The notes under the pieces: model-generated
The model's input: only the letters and a program-made list of their open reading frames with translations
Told to the model about the DNA's origin: nothing
Database searches by the model: none
Shown: piece after piece, positions 1 through 8,365 of the stretch
Layout of the letters: the number at the start of each line of letters is the position of its first letter
How positions within the stretch are numbered: position 1 is the stretch's first letter
Source of the DNA: Anaerolineales bacterium
GTDB taxonomy: Bacteria > Chloroflexota > Anaerolineae > Anaerolineales > UBA11579
DNA: 33,674 nucleotides
NCBI GenBank assembly: GCA_026129305.1
Contig: JAHCII010000020.1
Span: forward strand, 1 to 33,674
Direction of reading: 5' to 3'
Program-made: the position numbers and the translations under genes

Positions 1-150
1 GGTGAAAGAAACGGTGGAAAGTGTGCCAGGAGCTATAAAATACGCCAGTATGAGCAAAAGCACGGTCGCGATCCACACGGGGATATAACGCGAAGAGATG
101 ACAACCGAAGTAAGAAAGTCTCTAAAGGCTTGATCGGTTCGTGTGCTCAA
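1..150 (-). CDS. ABC transporter permease, sugar/ribose type (N-terminal part only)
   Basis: This open frame runs off the left edge of the window, leaving the first 50 codons. I start it at TTG (150-148) because AAGG lies six bases upstream and an in-frame stop precedes it. The peptide begins with a short polar stretch, then SRYIPVWIATVLLLILAYF, a strong first membrane helix, then APGTLSTVSF. This N-terminal layout fits RbsC-like permeases of sugar or nucleoside ABC importers, but only one helix is visible, so the assignment is an inference. A good minus-strand promoter lies upstream (-35 at 250-255, -10 at 226-231). It is divergent from the amidohydrolase, and two operator-like sites lie between them, so both may answer to the same regulator. 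Confidence 0.55.
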   Translation of the reverse strand, partial: MSTRTDQAFRDFLTSVVISSRYIPVWIATVLLLILAYFIAPGTLSTVSFT

Positions 151-225
151 GGTGTACCTTAACACATTGCTTCAAGGAAAGTCATTAGCATAACCATTGG
201 GGAAGTTGGCTTCTGGAGATGTTGC

Positions 226-255
226 ATTGTAAGCGCATACTGAAAGTTTAGTCAA
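226..255 (-). promoter_or_regulatory. Promoter of the ABC permease gene
   Basis: On the minus strand TTGACT (255-250) is followed after 18 bases by TACAAT (231-226), a good sigma-70-type promoter about 75 bases before the TTG start. The -35 box overlaps the operator-like site at 249-269, so a protein bound there would block polymerase. Confidence 0.6.
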
Positions 256-269
256 GTCCTATCAAACAA
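249..269 (+). promoter_or_regulatory. Operator-like site O4 of the putative XRE-cupin regulon
   Basis: This 21-bp sequence matches site O2 at 9980-10000 at 16 of 21 positions; shared parts are GTCAA near the left and CTAT...AACAA at the right. It covers the -35 box of the permease promoter. That it binds the XRE-cupin protein encoded at 10018 is inferred from sequence similarity alone. Confidence 0.55.
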
Positions 270-279
270 AAATCCGAAA

Positions 280-300
280 TTGTTCACTAAGACTTGACAA
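280..300 (-). promoter_or_regulatory. Operator-like site O3 of the putative XRE-cupin regulon
   Basis: Read on the minus strand, this 21-bp sequence starts TTGTCAA and ends GAACAA. It agrees with O2 at 9980-10000 at 17 of 21 positions. It lies 31 bases from O4 in the opposite orientation and contains a perfect plus-strand TTGACA (294-299), a possible -35 box for the amidohydrolase, although no good -10 sits at the right distance. Confidence 0.6.
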
Positions 301-424
301 GAGCGCGCTTCTATCGTGAAAACAGGCGCAAACTGAGTTTTTTGCGCCATAGTGTTTGATTGCACTAAACGCTTGATGGAAATCTATTACAATAGTGGTA
401 CTTTTAACACGTGGCAGAGGTATG

Positions 425-1711
425 ATGGAAGATCGAAAATTGCTGATCAAGTCCGGCACCGTGCTCAGCTTGGACCCCCAGGTTGGCAACCAGGTGGGTT
501 GCGATGTGCTGATCGAAGGTTCCAAGATCGCCGCAGTTTCCCAAGACTTGGTCGCGCCTGGCGCAGAAGTGATCGATGCCACCGGCATGATCGTGATGCC
601 CGGTTTCATTGATAGCCACCGCCACATGTGGAAAGGCGTGCTGCGCAACACCGGCAGCCAGTTCTTCACCAGAGATAGATCATCCGCCAAAGCCGCCAGC
701 CAGCTGGCGGCCAACTTTCGCCCCGAGGACGTCTTCGCCAGCACCCTATCCAGCGCGGCCGGCGCCATTGATGCAGGCATTACCACCGTGCTTAACCATG
801 CAGATATAGGCGGCTCCAAAGAGCACATGGCCGCCGACCTGCAGGCCCTGGTGGATGCCGGCATCCGCTCCGTGTTTGCCTTCAACACTCACGCGCTCAA
901 AGCCGGCGAGCAGCCAGGCGACCAATTGGATTCCAACCAGGATCTGATCAGCTTCGCGGTCGCCTCTGCCGACCTGGACACAGCTTCGTTGGACCAGATC
1001 AAAAGCGACTGGGCATTGGCCCGCCAACTGGGCATCCGCATTTCCGCCCAAGTCGGCATGGCCGCAAAAGACAAGGAACCGCTAGCCCAGCTGCAGAAAG
1101 CCAAGTTGCTCGGGCCAGACGTGCTCTACGCCCACGGCAATACGCTTTCAGACAAGGAACTGCGCCTGATCAAGGACAGCGGCGGCGCCGTGGTGATCAG
1201 CGCCAATACGGAAATGCTGGCCGGCTACGGCGCGCCGACGATCCAGAGGTTCCTGGACGCCAAGCTGCAACCCAGTCTGGGCGTCGACTCCGAAATCGCC
1301 AACCGCGGCGATTTGTTTTCTCAAATGCGCTCAGTGATCGCCATGCAGCATGCCATGGCCTTCGAAAAGAAGCTGGCCATGCGCTTGTCACCCGGACAGA
1401 TCACCACCCGGGACGTAGTGGAATACGCCACGATCAACGGGGCGCGCGCCCTGGGGCTGGAGGCGCAAATAGGCACCCTGACCCCCGGCAAACAGGCAGA
1501 CATCATCCTGCTGCAGGAGCAGCACATCAACGTCATGCCGGTCAATGATCCAATTGGTGCAGTGGCCTGGGCCATGGACGCCAGCAACGTGGACACGGTG
1601 CTGGTGGGCGGCAAGATCCTCAAACGCGGCGGGGTGCTGCGGAATTTTGAGCTTGGCCGCTTACAAGAACTGGCTTTCAAAACGCAAAAGCACGTCCTGA
1701 AAGCCAGTTAG
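425..1711 (+). CDS. Metal-dependent amidohydrolase (cytosine deaminase/chlorohydrolase-like)
   Basis: The product is 428 aa from the second of two adjacent ATGs (422 and 425), chosen because AGAGG at 416-420 is better spaced from it; a GTG at 395 is also in frame. It has the composite beta-sandwich plus TIM-barrel layout of the family. The N-terminal segment ends in MPGFIDSHRHMW, whose HxH (about residues 65 and 67) binds metal. Later ligands are probably the His in VLNHAD, the His in YAHGNT and the Asp in LGVDSE, the chlorohydrolase/ATZ-TRZ pattern. Such enzymes deaminate or dechlorinate aminated rings or hydrolyse cyclic amides; the substrate cannot be read from the sequence. It faces away from the permease and lies downstream of O3/O4. 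A TACAAT at 388-393 could be its -10, without a convincing -35. Confidence 0.85.
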   Translation: MEDRKLLIKSGTVLSLDPQVGNQVGCDVLIEGSKIAAVSQDLVAPGAEVIDATGMIVMPGFIDSHRHMWKGVLRNTGSQFFTRDRSSAKAASQLAANFRPEDVFASTLSSAAGAIDAGITTVLNHADIGGSKEHMAADLQALVDAGIRSVFAFNTHALKAGEQPGDQLDSNQDLISFAVASADLDTASLDQIKSDWALARQLGIRISAQVGMAAKDKEPLAQLQKAKLLGPDVLYAHGNTLSDKELRLIKDSGGAVVISANTEMLAGYGAPTIQRFLDAKLQPSLGVDSEIANRGDLFSQMRSVIAMQHAMAFEKKLAMRLSPGQITTRDVVEYATINGARALGLEAQIGTLTPGKQADIILLQEQHINVMPVNDPIGAVAWAMDASNVDTVLVGGKILKRGGVLRNFELGRLQELAFKTQKHVLKAS

Positions 1712-1734
1712 TAGATCCTGCTGAAATTTTCGTT

Positions 1735-3225
1735 CTAGCTGCGGTGGTTGAAAGTAAGCAGTTTGAGTTCGCTCATCTCTTCCATCGCATAGCGCAGGCC
1801 TTCGCGGCCCAAGCCGGACTGTTTCACACCGCCGTAGGGCATATGGTCCATGCGGAAGGTGGACACGTCATTGACCATCAAGCCGCCGACCTCAATTTCT
1901 TCGAAGGCCGCCTGGATGATGCCCATGTTCTGGGTAAAGATGCCGGCTTGCAGCCCAAATTCACTATTGTCCACGGCGCGAATGGCCTGGTGCACATCGC
2001 TGTATTGGTATAAGCCCAAGATGGGGCCAAAGGCTTCCTGGCAAGACACGGACATGCTCTCATCGATCGAGCCGAGCACCGTGGGTTGGAACAGCGTGCC
2101 CTTGCGGCTGCCGCCCGCCAGCACTTGGCCGCCGCCAGTCTTGGCCTCGCCCACCCAATTGTCCAGGCGCTCCGCCGCCCCCGCGTCGATCATCGGGCCA
2201 ACGTCGGTCTTCTCATCCAGCGGGTCGCCCACCACCAGCGCTTTTACCCGTGGGACCAGCGCTTCGGCGAAGTCTTCGTAGACTTTCTGGGCAATATAGA
2301 CGCGCTGCACTGAAATGCACGATTGGCCGGCGTACGAGAAGCCCCCCCAGGCCACGCGCTCGGCGGCGTAATCGATGTCGGCGTCGTCGTGCACGATCAC
2401 GCCGGCGTTGCCGCCCAGCTCCAGGGTCACGCGCTTCATGCCGGCCTTGGCCTTAAGCGCCCAGCCTACCGCCGGGCTGCCGGTGAAGGTCAGCAGTTTG
2501 ATGCGCGGGTCTTCCACCAGCGGTGCAGCATCCCTGGTGGCCGAAGGCACCACCGCATAGCCACCCTCCGGCCAGCCAGCCTCAAGAATGATCTCGCCCA
2601 GCTTCAGCGCGCTGAGCGGCGTAGCGCTGGCCGGGCGCAGAATGATCGGGTTGCCCGCCGCCATGGCCGGGGCCACCTTGTGGGCCACCAAATTGAGCGG
2701 GAAGTTGAACGGGGCGATACCCGCGATCGGGCCGAGGGGTACATGCATCACATGCGCCACGCGGTTCTCAGCGCCGGGCAGCCAATCCAGCGGCACAATT
2801 TCACCATAGATGCGCTTGCTCTCTTCCGCAGCGACTTGAAAGGTGAAGGTAGCCCGATCCACTTCCAAGCGGGCGGTGCGAATGGGCTTGCCGGCTTCCA
2901 GGGCGATGGTGCGGGCCAGCTCTTCACGGCGGGCGGCAATCCCCTGGCTGACCTTGGCCAGCACCTCAGCCCGCTTCCAGACCGGCATTTTGCGCGTGGT
3001 CTGGAAGGCGGCGCTGGCCACCTGAATGGCCTGCTCGATCTGCTCGGGACCGGCGCGGTGCACCACCGCCACCAGGGCATCGTCGTAGGGGCTGTGCACA
3101 CCAATCGCATCGCCGGTCTTCAGCCACTTACCGTCCAGCAGCACGCCAAATTCACCCATCTCGGTCTTGGCGGCGTCTTGCTCTGCAGCGCGGGTCTGCG
3201 AATCGCGCAGGCGTTTGCTTTCCAT
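1735..3225 (-). CDS. NAD(P)-dependent aldehyde dehydrogenase
   Basis: At 496 aa this is a full-length ALDH-superfamily enzyme that oxidises an aldehyde to a carboxylic acid. Visible landmarks are the oxyanion Asn of PFNFP (N174), the general base Glu in TLELGGN (E269), the nucleophile Cys in GQSCIS (C303), EAFGP, and the C-terminal motif MPYGGVKQSGLGREG. The usual Lys of the cofactor-binding KPA segment is Arg (ILRPAS). GQSCISVQRVYI recalls the lactaldehyde/phosphonoacetaldehyde/non-phosphorylating GAPDH branch rather than betaine-aldehyde enzymes. It is the last gene of the minus-strand operon. AAGGAG lies four bases before the ATG and overlaps the stop of the E2 gene, implying translational coupling. 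A role in oxidising a short aldehyde intermediate is inferred from the neighbouring E1/E2 complex and reductase. Confidence 0.93.
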   Translation of the reverse strand: MESKRLRDSQTRAAEQDAAKTEMGEFGVLLDGKWLKTGDAIGVHSPYDDALVAVVHRAGPEQIEQAIQVASAAFQTTRKMPVWKRAEVLAKVSQGIAARREELARTIALEAGKPIRTARLEVDRATFTFQVAAEESKRIYGEIVPLDWLPGAENRVAHVMHVPLGPIAGIAPFNFPLNLVAHKVAPAMAAGNPIILRPASATPLSALKLGEIILEAGWPEGGYAVVPSATRDAAPLVEDPRIKLLTFTGSPAVGWALKAKAGMKRVTLELGGNAGVIVHDDADIDYAAERVAWGGFSYAGQSCISVQRVYIAQKVYEDFAEALVPRVKALVVGDPLDEKTDVGPMIDAGAAERLDNWVGEAKTGGGQVLAGGSRKGTLFQPTVLGSIDESMSVSCQEAFGPILGLYQYSDVHQAIRAVDNSEFGLQAGIFTQNMGIIQAAFEEIEVGGLMVNDVSTFRMDHMPYGGVKQSGLGREGLRYAMEEMSELKLLTFNHRS

Positions 3226-3233
3226 GGGGCTCC

Positions 3234-4604
3234 TTAATCCAGGTTCGGATCTTCGATCAGTTTGGCCAGCGTATCGAGGAACTCGGCCCCGCGCAAGCCG
3301 TCCACCACACGGTGGTCACAGGACAGCGTCATGGTCAATATCGGGCGCACGGCGGGCTTACCCTTCTCCGCCACCACGCGCTCCACAATGCGCCCAACCG
3401 CCAGGATGGCGGCTTGGGGCGCATTGACGATGGCGTTGAATGCATCAATATTGTACATACCCAGGTTGCTGATGGTGAACGTGCCGCCCTGAATATCCTG
3501 CGGGCCTAGGGCCTTTTGGTTGGCGCGTTCCACGATCTCGCCGCGCCGCTGGGCAATTTCCTGCACGCTGAGCTGGTCGGCTTTGTGCACCACCGGCACC
3601 ACCAGACCATCCGGCACCCCCACCGCCAGACCTACATTGATGTCTTCGATCTGCACGATGGTCCCGCGCATCCAGGTGCCGTTGACGTTGGGGTGCTGCT
3701 TAAGCGTCTTGGCCACCAGCTTCACCAGCATATCGGTAAAGGTCACTTTGGTTTCGCCCTGCCCCTTGAGTTTCTGGCGGGCGGCCATCAGCGCCCCGGC
3801 GTCCACCTCGCGCACTAAATAGAAGTGCGGCACATCCTGCCAACTCTGGGTGACATGCTCGGCCATCACGCGCCACAGGCTGCCCAGGCTGACTTCGCTC
3901 ATCCCAGCCGGTAATGGCGGCGGGACCTGCGGGCCGGCCGCGGCCAGCGGCAGGTCAATCACCAACACAGCCCCTTCCGGGCCGCTGCCAGAGATGGACG
4001 CCAGGTCCAGCCCTGCCTCGCCCGCCAGGCGGCGCGCCTTGGGCGAAGCCAGGACGCGCCCTCCGGGGCCGGCCGCAGGCGGACGCTGCCGCTGTTGCAG
4101 ATAGGCCTGCACATCTTCGCGCGTGACGCGCCCACCACCCGGCTTGACCAGCGCCAGGTCGATGCCGTTTTCAGTCGCCATGCGCAGGGCCACCGGGCTG
4201 GCATTCACCACCACGGCGCGCCCATTGCCGGACGCAGCTATCGGCTGGACGGGGGGTTGGCGCGGCGGAGAGGCTTGTGGGCGTGCCGCGGCAGGTTTCC
4301 CCGCCGGTGCGGCTGGCGCACTGGGCGCCGCGCGGCGGATCACGGGCGGCGGCGGGGTCGCCTCACCCGGCGCCAGCAAATGAGCAATGGTTTCGCCCAC
4401 GGGCACATCCTGGCCCTCTGTGGCGATCACGTTGGCCAAGGTGCCGCTCTCCGCCGCCTCGATGGTGACGGTGACCTTGTCGGTCTCCACCTCCATCAGC
4501 GGCTCGCCTTTGATGACTTGCTCCCCGGCGGCCTTGTACCACTTCAACAAGCGGCCGGTTTCCTGGGCCATCCCCAGGGCGGGCATGATTACGTCAATAG
4601 CCAG
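3234..4604 (-). CDS. Dihydrolipoamide acyltransferase (E2) of a 2-oxoacid/acetoin-type dehydrogenase complex
   Basis: The core scaffold that moves the acyl group from E1 to CoA. In order: a lipoyl domain with the lipoylated Lys in VETDKVTV, a Pro/Ala linker, two E3/E1-binding domains one after the other (NASPVALRMATENGIDL and ASPKARRLAGEAGLDL), and a catalytic domain ending in CDHRVVDG, which carries the active-site His. Two binding domains is unusual. The first ATG is at 4586, but starting there cuts off the first lipoyl-domain strand (AIDVI before MPALGMA). GGAG at 4614-4611 is six bases before an in-frame CTG at 4604, so I place the start at this rare codon, giving 456 aa. The gene starts 10 bases past the E1 beta stop. 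No E3 (lipoamide dehydrogenase) gene is in the window. Confidence 0.93.
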   Translation of the reverse strand: MAIDVIMPALGMAQETGRLLKWYKAAGEQVIKGEPLMEVETDKVTVTIEAAESGTLANVIATEGQDVPVGETIAHLLAPGEATPPPPVIRRAAPSAPAAPAGKPAAARPQASPPRQPPVQPIAASGNGRAVVVNASPVALRMATENGIDLALVKPGGGRVTREDVQAYLQQRQRPPAAGPGGRVLASPKARRLAGEAGLDLASISGSGPEGAVLVIDLPLAAAGPQVPPPLPAGMSEVSLGSLWRVMAEHVTQSWQDVPHFYLVREVDAGALMAARQKLKGQGETKVTFTDMLVKLVAKTLKQHPNVNGTWMRGTIVQIEDINVGLAVGVPDGLVVPVVHKADQLSVQEIAQRRGEIVERANQKALGPQDIQGGTFTISNLGMYNIDAFNAIVNAPQAAILAVGRIVERVVAEKGKPAVRPILTMTLSCDHRVVDGLRGAEFLDTLAKLIEDPNLD

Positions 4605-4613
4605 GGTAGGCTC

Positions 4614-5624
4614 CTAGTTGCGGCCGCAAAGGGCCTTGGCGGTCTCCACCACGCTGTCCGCAGTGGGCACGGTCAGGTCTTCCAGCGCGGGAGAGAAGGG
4701 GATCGGCACGTCCATGGCGCCGATGCGCTTCACCGGCGCATCCAAATAATAGAAGGCGCCATCGGCGATCACCGAAGCGATCTCGGCGGTCACGCCGTAG
4801 CGCTGGTAGCCTTCATCCACCACGATCGCCCGGCTGGTCTTCTTGGCCGATTCAATGATGGCCTCTTTGTCCAGCGGGAAGGTGGTGCGCGGGTCAACCA
4901 CTTCCGCCTCAATGCCGATCTCCGCCAGCATCTCGGCGGCGGCCAGCGAGACCTGCACCATACTGCTTGTGGCCACGATCGTGATGTCCGTGCCAGGGCG
5001 CTTAATGTCCGCCACGCCGAAGGGAATGGTGTACTCCTCCTCGGGCACTTCGCCCTTGAGCTGGTACATCATCTTGTCCTCGAAGAAGGCTACCGGGTTG
5101 TCGTCGCGGATGGCGGTTTTGAGCAGTCCCTTGGCATCGTACGGTGTAGACGGCACCACCACCTTAAGGCCGGGCACATGGCTGAACCAGGCATGCAGCG
5201 ACTGCGAGTGCTGGGCCGCCGAGCGCCGCGAGGCGCCCATCGTGGTGCGCAGCACCATCGGTACCTTCAGTTTGCCGCCGGACATGTAGTGGATCTTGGC
5301 AGCCTGGTTGACCATCTGGTCCATGGTCAGGGTGATGAAGTCACCGAACATGATGTCGATCACCGGACGCATACCGGTCATCGCCGCCCCCACCCCCAGG
5401 CCGGTGATGCCCGGCTCAGAGATCGGCGAGTCGATCACCCGCTCGGGGCCGAACTCGTCCACCAGGCCCAACAGCACCTTGAAGGCGGTGCCGGCCTCGG
5501 CCACGTCCTCGCCCATCACGAACACGGTCGGGTCGCGGCGCAGCTCCTCAGCCAGGGCCTCGCGGATCGCCTCGCCCATGGTCAGCACGCGGGCGCCGGT
5601 TTTCTCGGCACTAGGCGTAGACAT
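4614..5624 (-). CDS. Acetoin/pyruvate-type dehydrogenase E1 component, beta subunit
   Basis: This 336-aa protein is the beta half of a thiamine-diphosphate-dependent E1 heterotetramer. It shows the TMGEAIREAL N-terminus, the VFVMGEDVAE segment containing the Glu that activates ThDP, SEPGITGLGVGAAMTGMRP, the C-terminal transketolase domain with VVDPRTTFPLD and VVDEG, and an ending IPFSPALEDLTVPT as found in acetoin dehydrogenase beta subunits. It overlaps the alpha-subunit gene by 14 bases (5611-5624), so the two are translationally coupled. Branched-chain or pyruvate E1 enzymes share the fold; the acetoin-type label rests on the C-terminal motif and subunit lengths and is moderate only. Confidence 0.93.
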   Translation of the reverse strand: MSTPSAEKTGARVLTMGEAIREALAEELRRDPTVFVMGEDVAEAGTAFKVLLGLVDEFGPERVIDSPISEPGITGLGVGAAMTGMRPVIDIMFGDFITLTMDQMVNQAAKIHYMSGGKLKVPMVLRTTMGASRRSAAQHSQSLHAWFSHVPGLKVVVPSTPYDAKGLLKTAIRDDNPVAFFEDKMMYQLKGEVPEEEYTIPFGVADIKRPGTDITIVATSSMVQVSLAAAEMLAEIGIEAEVVDPRTTFPLDKEAIIESAKKTSRAIVVDEGYQRYGVTAEIASVIADGAFYYLDAPVKRIGAMDVPIPFSPALEDLTVPTADSVVETAKALCGRN

Positions 5625-6621
5625 TGGTACTCACCTCGCTGGGGTCGGGGTACGGGGCGTCCAAAGCGAACTGGGCGCCGCGCTCCACTTCCTCTTTGAC
5701 TTCTGCTTCAATGCCGTCCAGCACGCCGCGGTCAGTCAGCTTCTTGGCCAGCAGCCAATCGGCAAACAAGGCCAGGGGGTCACGGTTTTCCACCCAGTCG
5801 CGCTCCTCTTCCTTGGAACGGTAATACTCGCGGTTGATATCGCCCACATGGTGGCCGTGATAGCGGTAGGTGTGGAACATTAGGAAGGCCGGGCCTTCGC
5901 CGCGGCGGGCGCGCTCGACAGCCGCCAAGGCGGTTTCGTAGACCACGCGAATGTCTTGTCCGTCTTGCTCTTCAGTATGTATGCCCAGCGCCCGCGCTCG
6001 GTCCGCCGGGTTGCCGGCGGTGGTCTCAGAAAAATGCGTGTACTCGTTGTACATGTTGTTCTCGCACACAAAGATGACCGGCAGCTTCCACAGCTGGGCC
6101 AGGTTCATCGTCTCGGCCAAGAATCCCTGCCCCATGGCGCCCTCGCCAAAGAAGCACACCGCCACCCGGCCATTGCCCAGGCGCTGGGCCGAAAAGGCCG
6201 CACCCACGGCGATGCCGGCGCTGCCGCCCACGATGGCGTTGGCGCCCAAGTTGCCATTGGCCTGGTCGGCAATGTGCATCGAGCCGCCCTTGCCTTTGCA
6301 GTAGCCGGCCGCTTTGCCCAGCAGCTCAGCGAACATAATGTCCACATCGGCGCCTTTGGCGATGCAATGCCCGTGGCCGCGGTGCGTGCTGGTGATGTAG
6401 TCTTCCGGGTTGAGCACGGAGCACACCCCGACAGCAATGGCTTCCTCGCCAATGTACAAATGCGCCAAGCCGGGCATCTTGGCCGAGGTATACAGCAGGT
6501 TGACGCGCTCCTCAAAGCGGCGGATGCGCACCATCTGCTCGTACATCGTCAACCACTCTTCGGCGTCGGGGGTGGCAGACTTGCCGGTTTTAAGTTTGGT
6601 CTGCTTGGCTGTTTTTGCCAT
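5611..6621 (-). CDS. Acetoin/pyruvate-type dehydrogenase E1 component, alpha subunit
   Basis: The 336-aa alpha subunit binds thiamine diphosphate and decarboxylates or cleaves the keto substrate. The ThDP/Mg motif runs from FFGEGAMGQG to VCENNMY, a GEG variant of the usual GDG opening. Other signatures are HRGHGHCIAKGAD, KGKGGSMH, GANAIVGGSAGIAVG and YRYHGHHVGD, the last typical of E1 alpha. A Lys-rich N-terminal extension of about 20 residues precedes the conserved YEQMVRIRRFEE. AGGAG lies four bases before the ATG, close behind the reductase stop. Gene order alpha-beta-E2 is that of acetoin and pyruvate dehydrogenase operons, but a partner ALDH and reductase are not standard for acetoin use, so the true keto substrate is uncertain. 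Confidence 0.93.
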   Translation of the reverse strand: MAKTAKQTKLKTGKSATPDAEEWLTMYEQMVRIRRFEERVNLLYTSAKMPGLAHLYIGEEAIAVGVCSVLNPEDYITSTHRGHGHCIAKGADVDIMFAELLGKAAGYCKGKGGSMHIADQANGNLGANAIVGGSAGIAVGAAFSAQRLGNGRVAVCFFGEGAMGQGFLAETMNLAQLWKLPVIFVCENNMYNEYTHFSETTAGNPADRARALGIHTEEQDGQDIRVVYETALAAVERARRGEGPAFLMFHTYRYHGHHVGDINREYYRSKEEERDWVENRDPLALFADWLLAKKLTDRGVLDGIEAEVKEEVERGAQFALDAPYPDPSEVSTNVYA

Positions 6622-6628
6622 ATTGCTC

Positions 6629-7486
6629 CTAGAGGGCCTCGATCACTACGGCAAAATCTTTGCCGCCCAGGCCCAGCTCTTGAACACGTTTGAAATAGGC
6701 CCGGCTGGTTTGTGTCGCGGGCAAATTGGCGCCAACTTCCTCAGCCAAATCCAGGGCCAAGCCAATATCTTTGTGCATCATATCGGCGGTGAACCAGGCT
6801 TGGTCCGGCATCTCGATCAGGAAGGGCGCCTTGTACTTGATCAGCGGCGAGGCGACCACGCTGTTGGTCAGCACATCCAACGCGGTCTGGCGCGGAATGC
6901 CGGCCTTCTCAGCCAGCAAGACGGACTCGCTCAAAGCCAGCACCTGGGCGGCAATGTTCAGGTTGACGGCGATCTTCATCGAAACCGCCTGGCCGCTCTC
7001 ACCCACATGCGTGGCTTTCATGCCAATGTCGAGCAAGACCGGCTCGACCTGCTTGAAAGCCTGAGGGTCGCCGGCGGTCATCATGGTCAACTGGCCTTGT
7101 TCCAACGTGGCTACGCTGCCCGAAACGGGCGAGTCGAGCATCGCCGCGCCCAGCCCGGCCGCCTTGGCCGCCAGTTCGCGGATCGCCGCTGGGCTAACCG
7201 TGCTCATGTCCACATAGATCTTGCCGGCGGAAAGGCCGGCCAGCACGCCGTCCGGCCCCTCAGCGATCTGCTGTAGGGCCTTGGTATCACTGACAATGCT
7301 GAGCACCATGTCCGCCGCTTCGGCGGCGGCCCGCGGCGTCTCCGCCCAGCCCATCCCGGCGGTGATCAGATCCTCCGCCTTGGCGCGGGTGCGGTTGTAG
7401 CCGGTGACCTTGTGGCCGGCCGCCAGCAAACGTTGCACCATGCGGCTGCCCATCACGCCCAACCCAATAAAGCCAATTGTCGCCAT
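6629..7486 (-). CDS. NAD(P)-dependent beta-hydroxyacid dehydrogenase (3-hydroxyisobutyrate dehydrogenase family)
   Basis: I start at the ATG at 7486, giving 285 aa, because the Rossmann motif GFIGLGVMGSRM follows at once and AGGAG lies just upstream. A longer frame from 7534 would only read back into the cupin gene. The substrate-binding motif DSPVSGSVATLEQG and the catalytic Lys in SMKIAVNLN (family pattern KxxxN) are present, followed by an all-helical C-terminal dimer domain. Members interconvert 3-hydroxyacids and semialdehydes, for example 3-hydroxyisobutyrate, tartronate semialdehyde, 3-hydroxypropionate or succinic semialdehyde. Together with the ALDH in the same operon it could pass a semialdehyde to the acid; this is inference. 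Confidence 0.9.
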   Translation of the reverse strand: MATIGFIGLGVMGSRMVQRLLAAGHKVTGYNRTRAKAEDLITAGMGWAETPRAAAEAADMVLSIVSDTKALQQIAEGPDGVLAGLSAGKIYVDMSTVSPAAIRELAAKAAGLGAAMLDSPVSGSVATLEQGQLTMMTAGDPQAFKQVEPVLLDIGMKATHVGESGQAVSMKIAVNLNIAAQVLALSESVLLAEKAGIPRQTALDVLTNSVVASPLIKYKAPFLIEMPDQAWFTADMMHKDIGLALDLAEEVGANLPATQTSRAYFKRVQELGLGGKDFAVVIEAL

Positions 7487-7493
7487 CTTGCTC

Positions 7494-8354
7494 CTAACTG
7501 CTCTGCGAGTACTCGCCCGCCCAATCACGCTCAAAGCGGAAAGCCTCTTTGGCCGGCGGCAGGGAGGCCTGCGTCTCCAGCCAGGTCACCGGTTCGTCCC
7601 CGGCGTTCTCAAAGCTGTGGATGCAGCCTACGCCAGTCCAGATCACATCGCCAGGGCCCAACTCGTAAGTCTGGCCGTCCGCGGTGGCGCGCACGCGGCC
7701 ACTAAGAATGTAATACGACTCTTCAAAAGTGTGATCGTGCGGATCAATCTTGGCGCCAGGCTGGTACTGGATCAGAAACAGGGATTGATGCAGGGCACCA
7801 GACGAACGGTCCACAAACATCTTGATCGCGACGCCCGTGGTGGGGTCAAAGCCTTCCATCTCTGAGGGCGCGCCGGGTTTGGGCAGCTGGCTCTCGTCAA
7901 AGTGGCCCAGCAGCAGCCCGCCCGCTGCAGCGGGATCCAGCGCCGGCGCGCCAGCGGGGAATTCAGCAGGGACGAAGAACGTATCGCGGCCGTAGTCCAG
8001 CGGCCGCGGCTGCGGGGCCTGCATCTCCAGCCAGCGCGCCGGCGCGTCGCCAGCGTTGCGCCAGGCGTGCACGCGGCCGGTAGGGATCAGCCCGTAGTCG
8101 CCCGGGCGCAGCCCAAGGGTCAGGTCGCCGATCTGCACGCTAACCTGGCCTTCCAAAATGTAGAAGCTCTCCTCAAACGAATGAAGATGGTGCTCAATCG
8201 CCCCACCCTCATCCAGCGTGCATATGCCGGCGCCCATATGCACCGAGCCCTTGGCGCGGTCCACATAGATTTGCCGCGTGAAACCTCGGCTGGCGGCTTC
8301 ATAGCCGTCCGGCGTTTCGGCGGCGATCTGGCTCAGGCTGGAGACGAAATGCAT
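7494..8354 (-). CDS. Double-cupin protein
   Basis: The 286-aa protein contains two cupin barrels. The first has EHHLHSFEESFYILEG with its later His in GRVHAWRN; the second has DPHDHTFEESYYILSG with its later His in GCIHSFENAG. Both therefore keep the HxH...E...H set that binds one metal, so both sites could be active. Two-barrel cupins of this length include (S)-ureidoglycine aminohydrolase, gentisate-type dioxygenases and isomerases. The ureidoglycine enzyme is the closest in layout that I can name, but I see no other allantoin gene, so I leave the function open. The gene lies between the M24 protein and the reductase in one operon. Confidence 0.8.
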   Translation of the reverse strand: MHFVSSLSQIAAETPDGYEAASRGFTRQIYVDRAKGSVHMGAGICTLDEGGAIEHHLHSFEESFYILEGQVSVQIGDLTLGLRPGDYGLIPTGRVHAWRNAGDAPARWLEMQAPQPRPLDYGRDTFFVPAEFPAGAPALDPAAAGGLLLGHFDESQLPKPGAPSEMEGFDPTTGVAIKMFVDRSSGALHQSLFLIQYQPGAKIDPHDHTFEESYYILSGRVRATADGQTYELGPGDVIWTGVGCIHSFENAGDEPVTWLETQASLPPAKEAFRFERDWAGEYSQSS

Positions 8355-8365
8355 GGCTGGCCTGA

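Noticed and set aside
4095..5699. Long plus-strand open frame opposite the E1 beta/E2 genes
   Set aside because: It is the His/Gly/Arg-rich antisense shadow of real high-GC genes, with no family motif or ribosome site.
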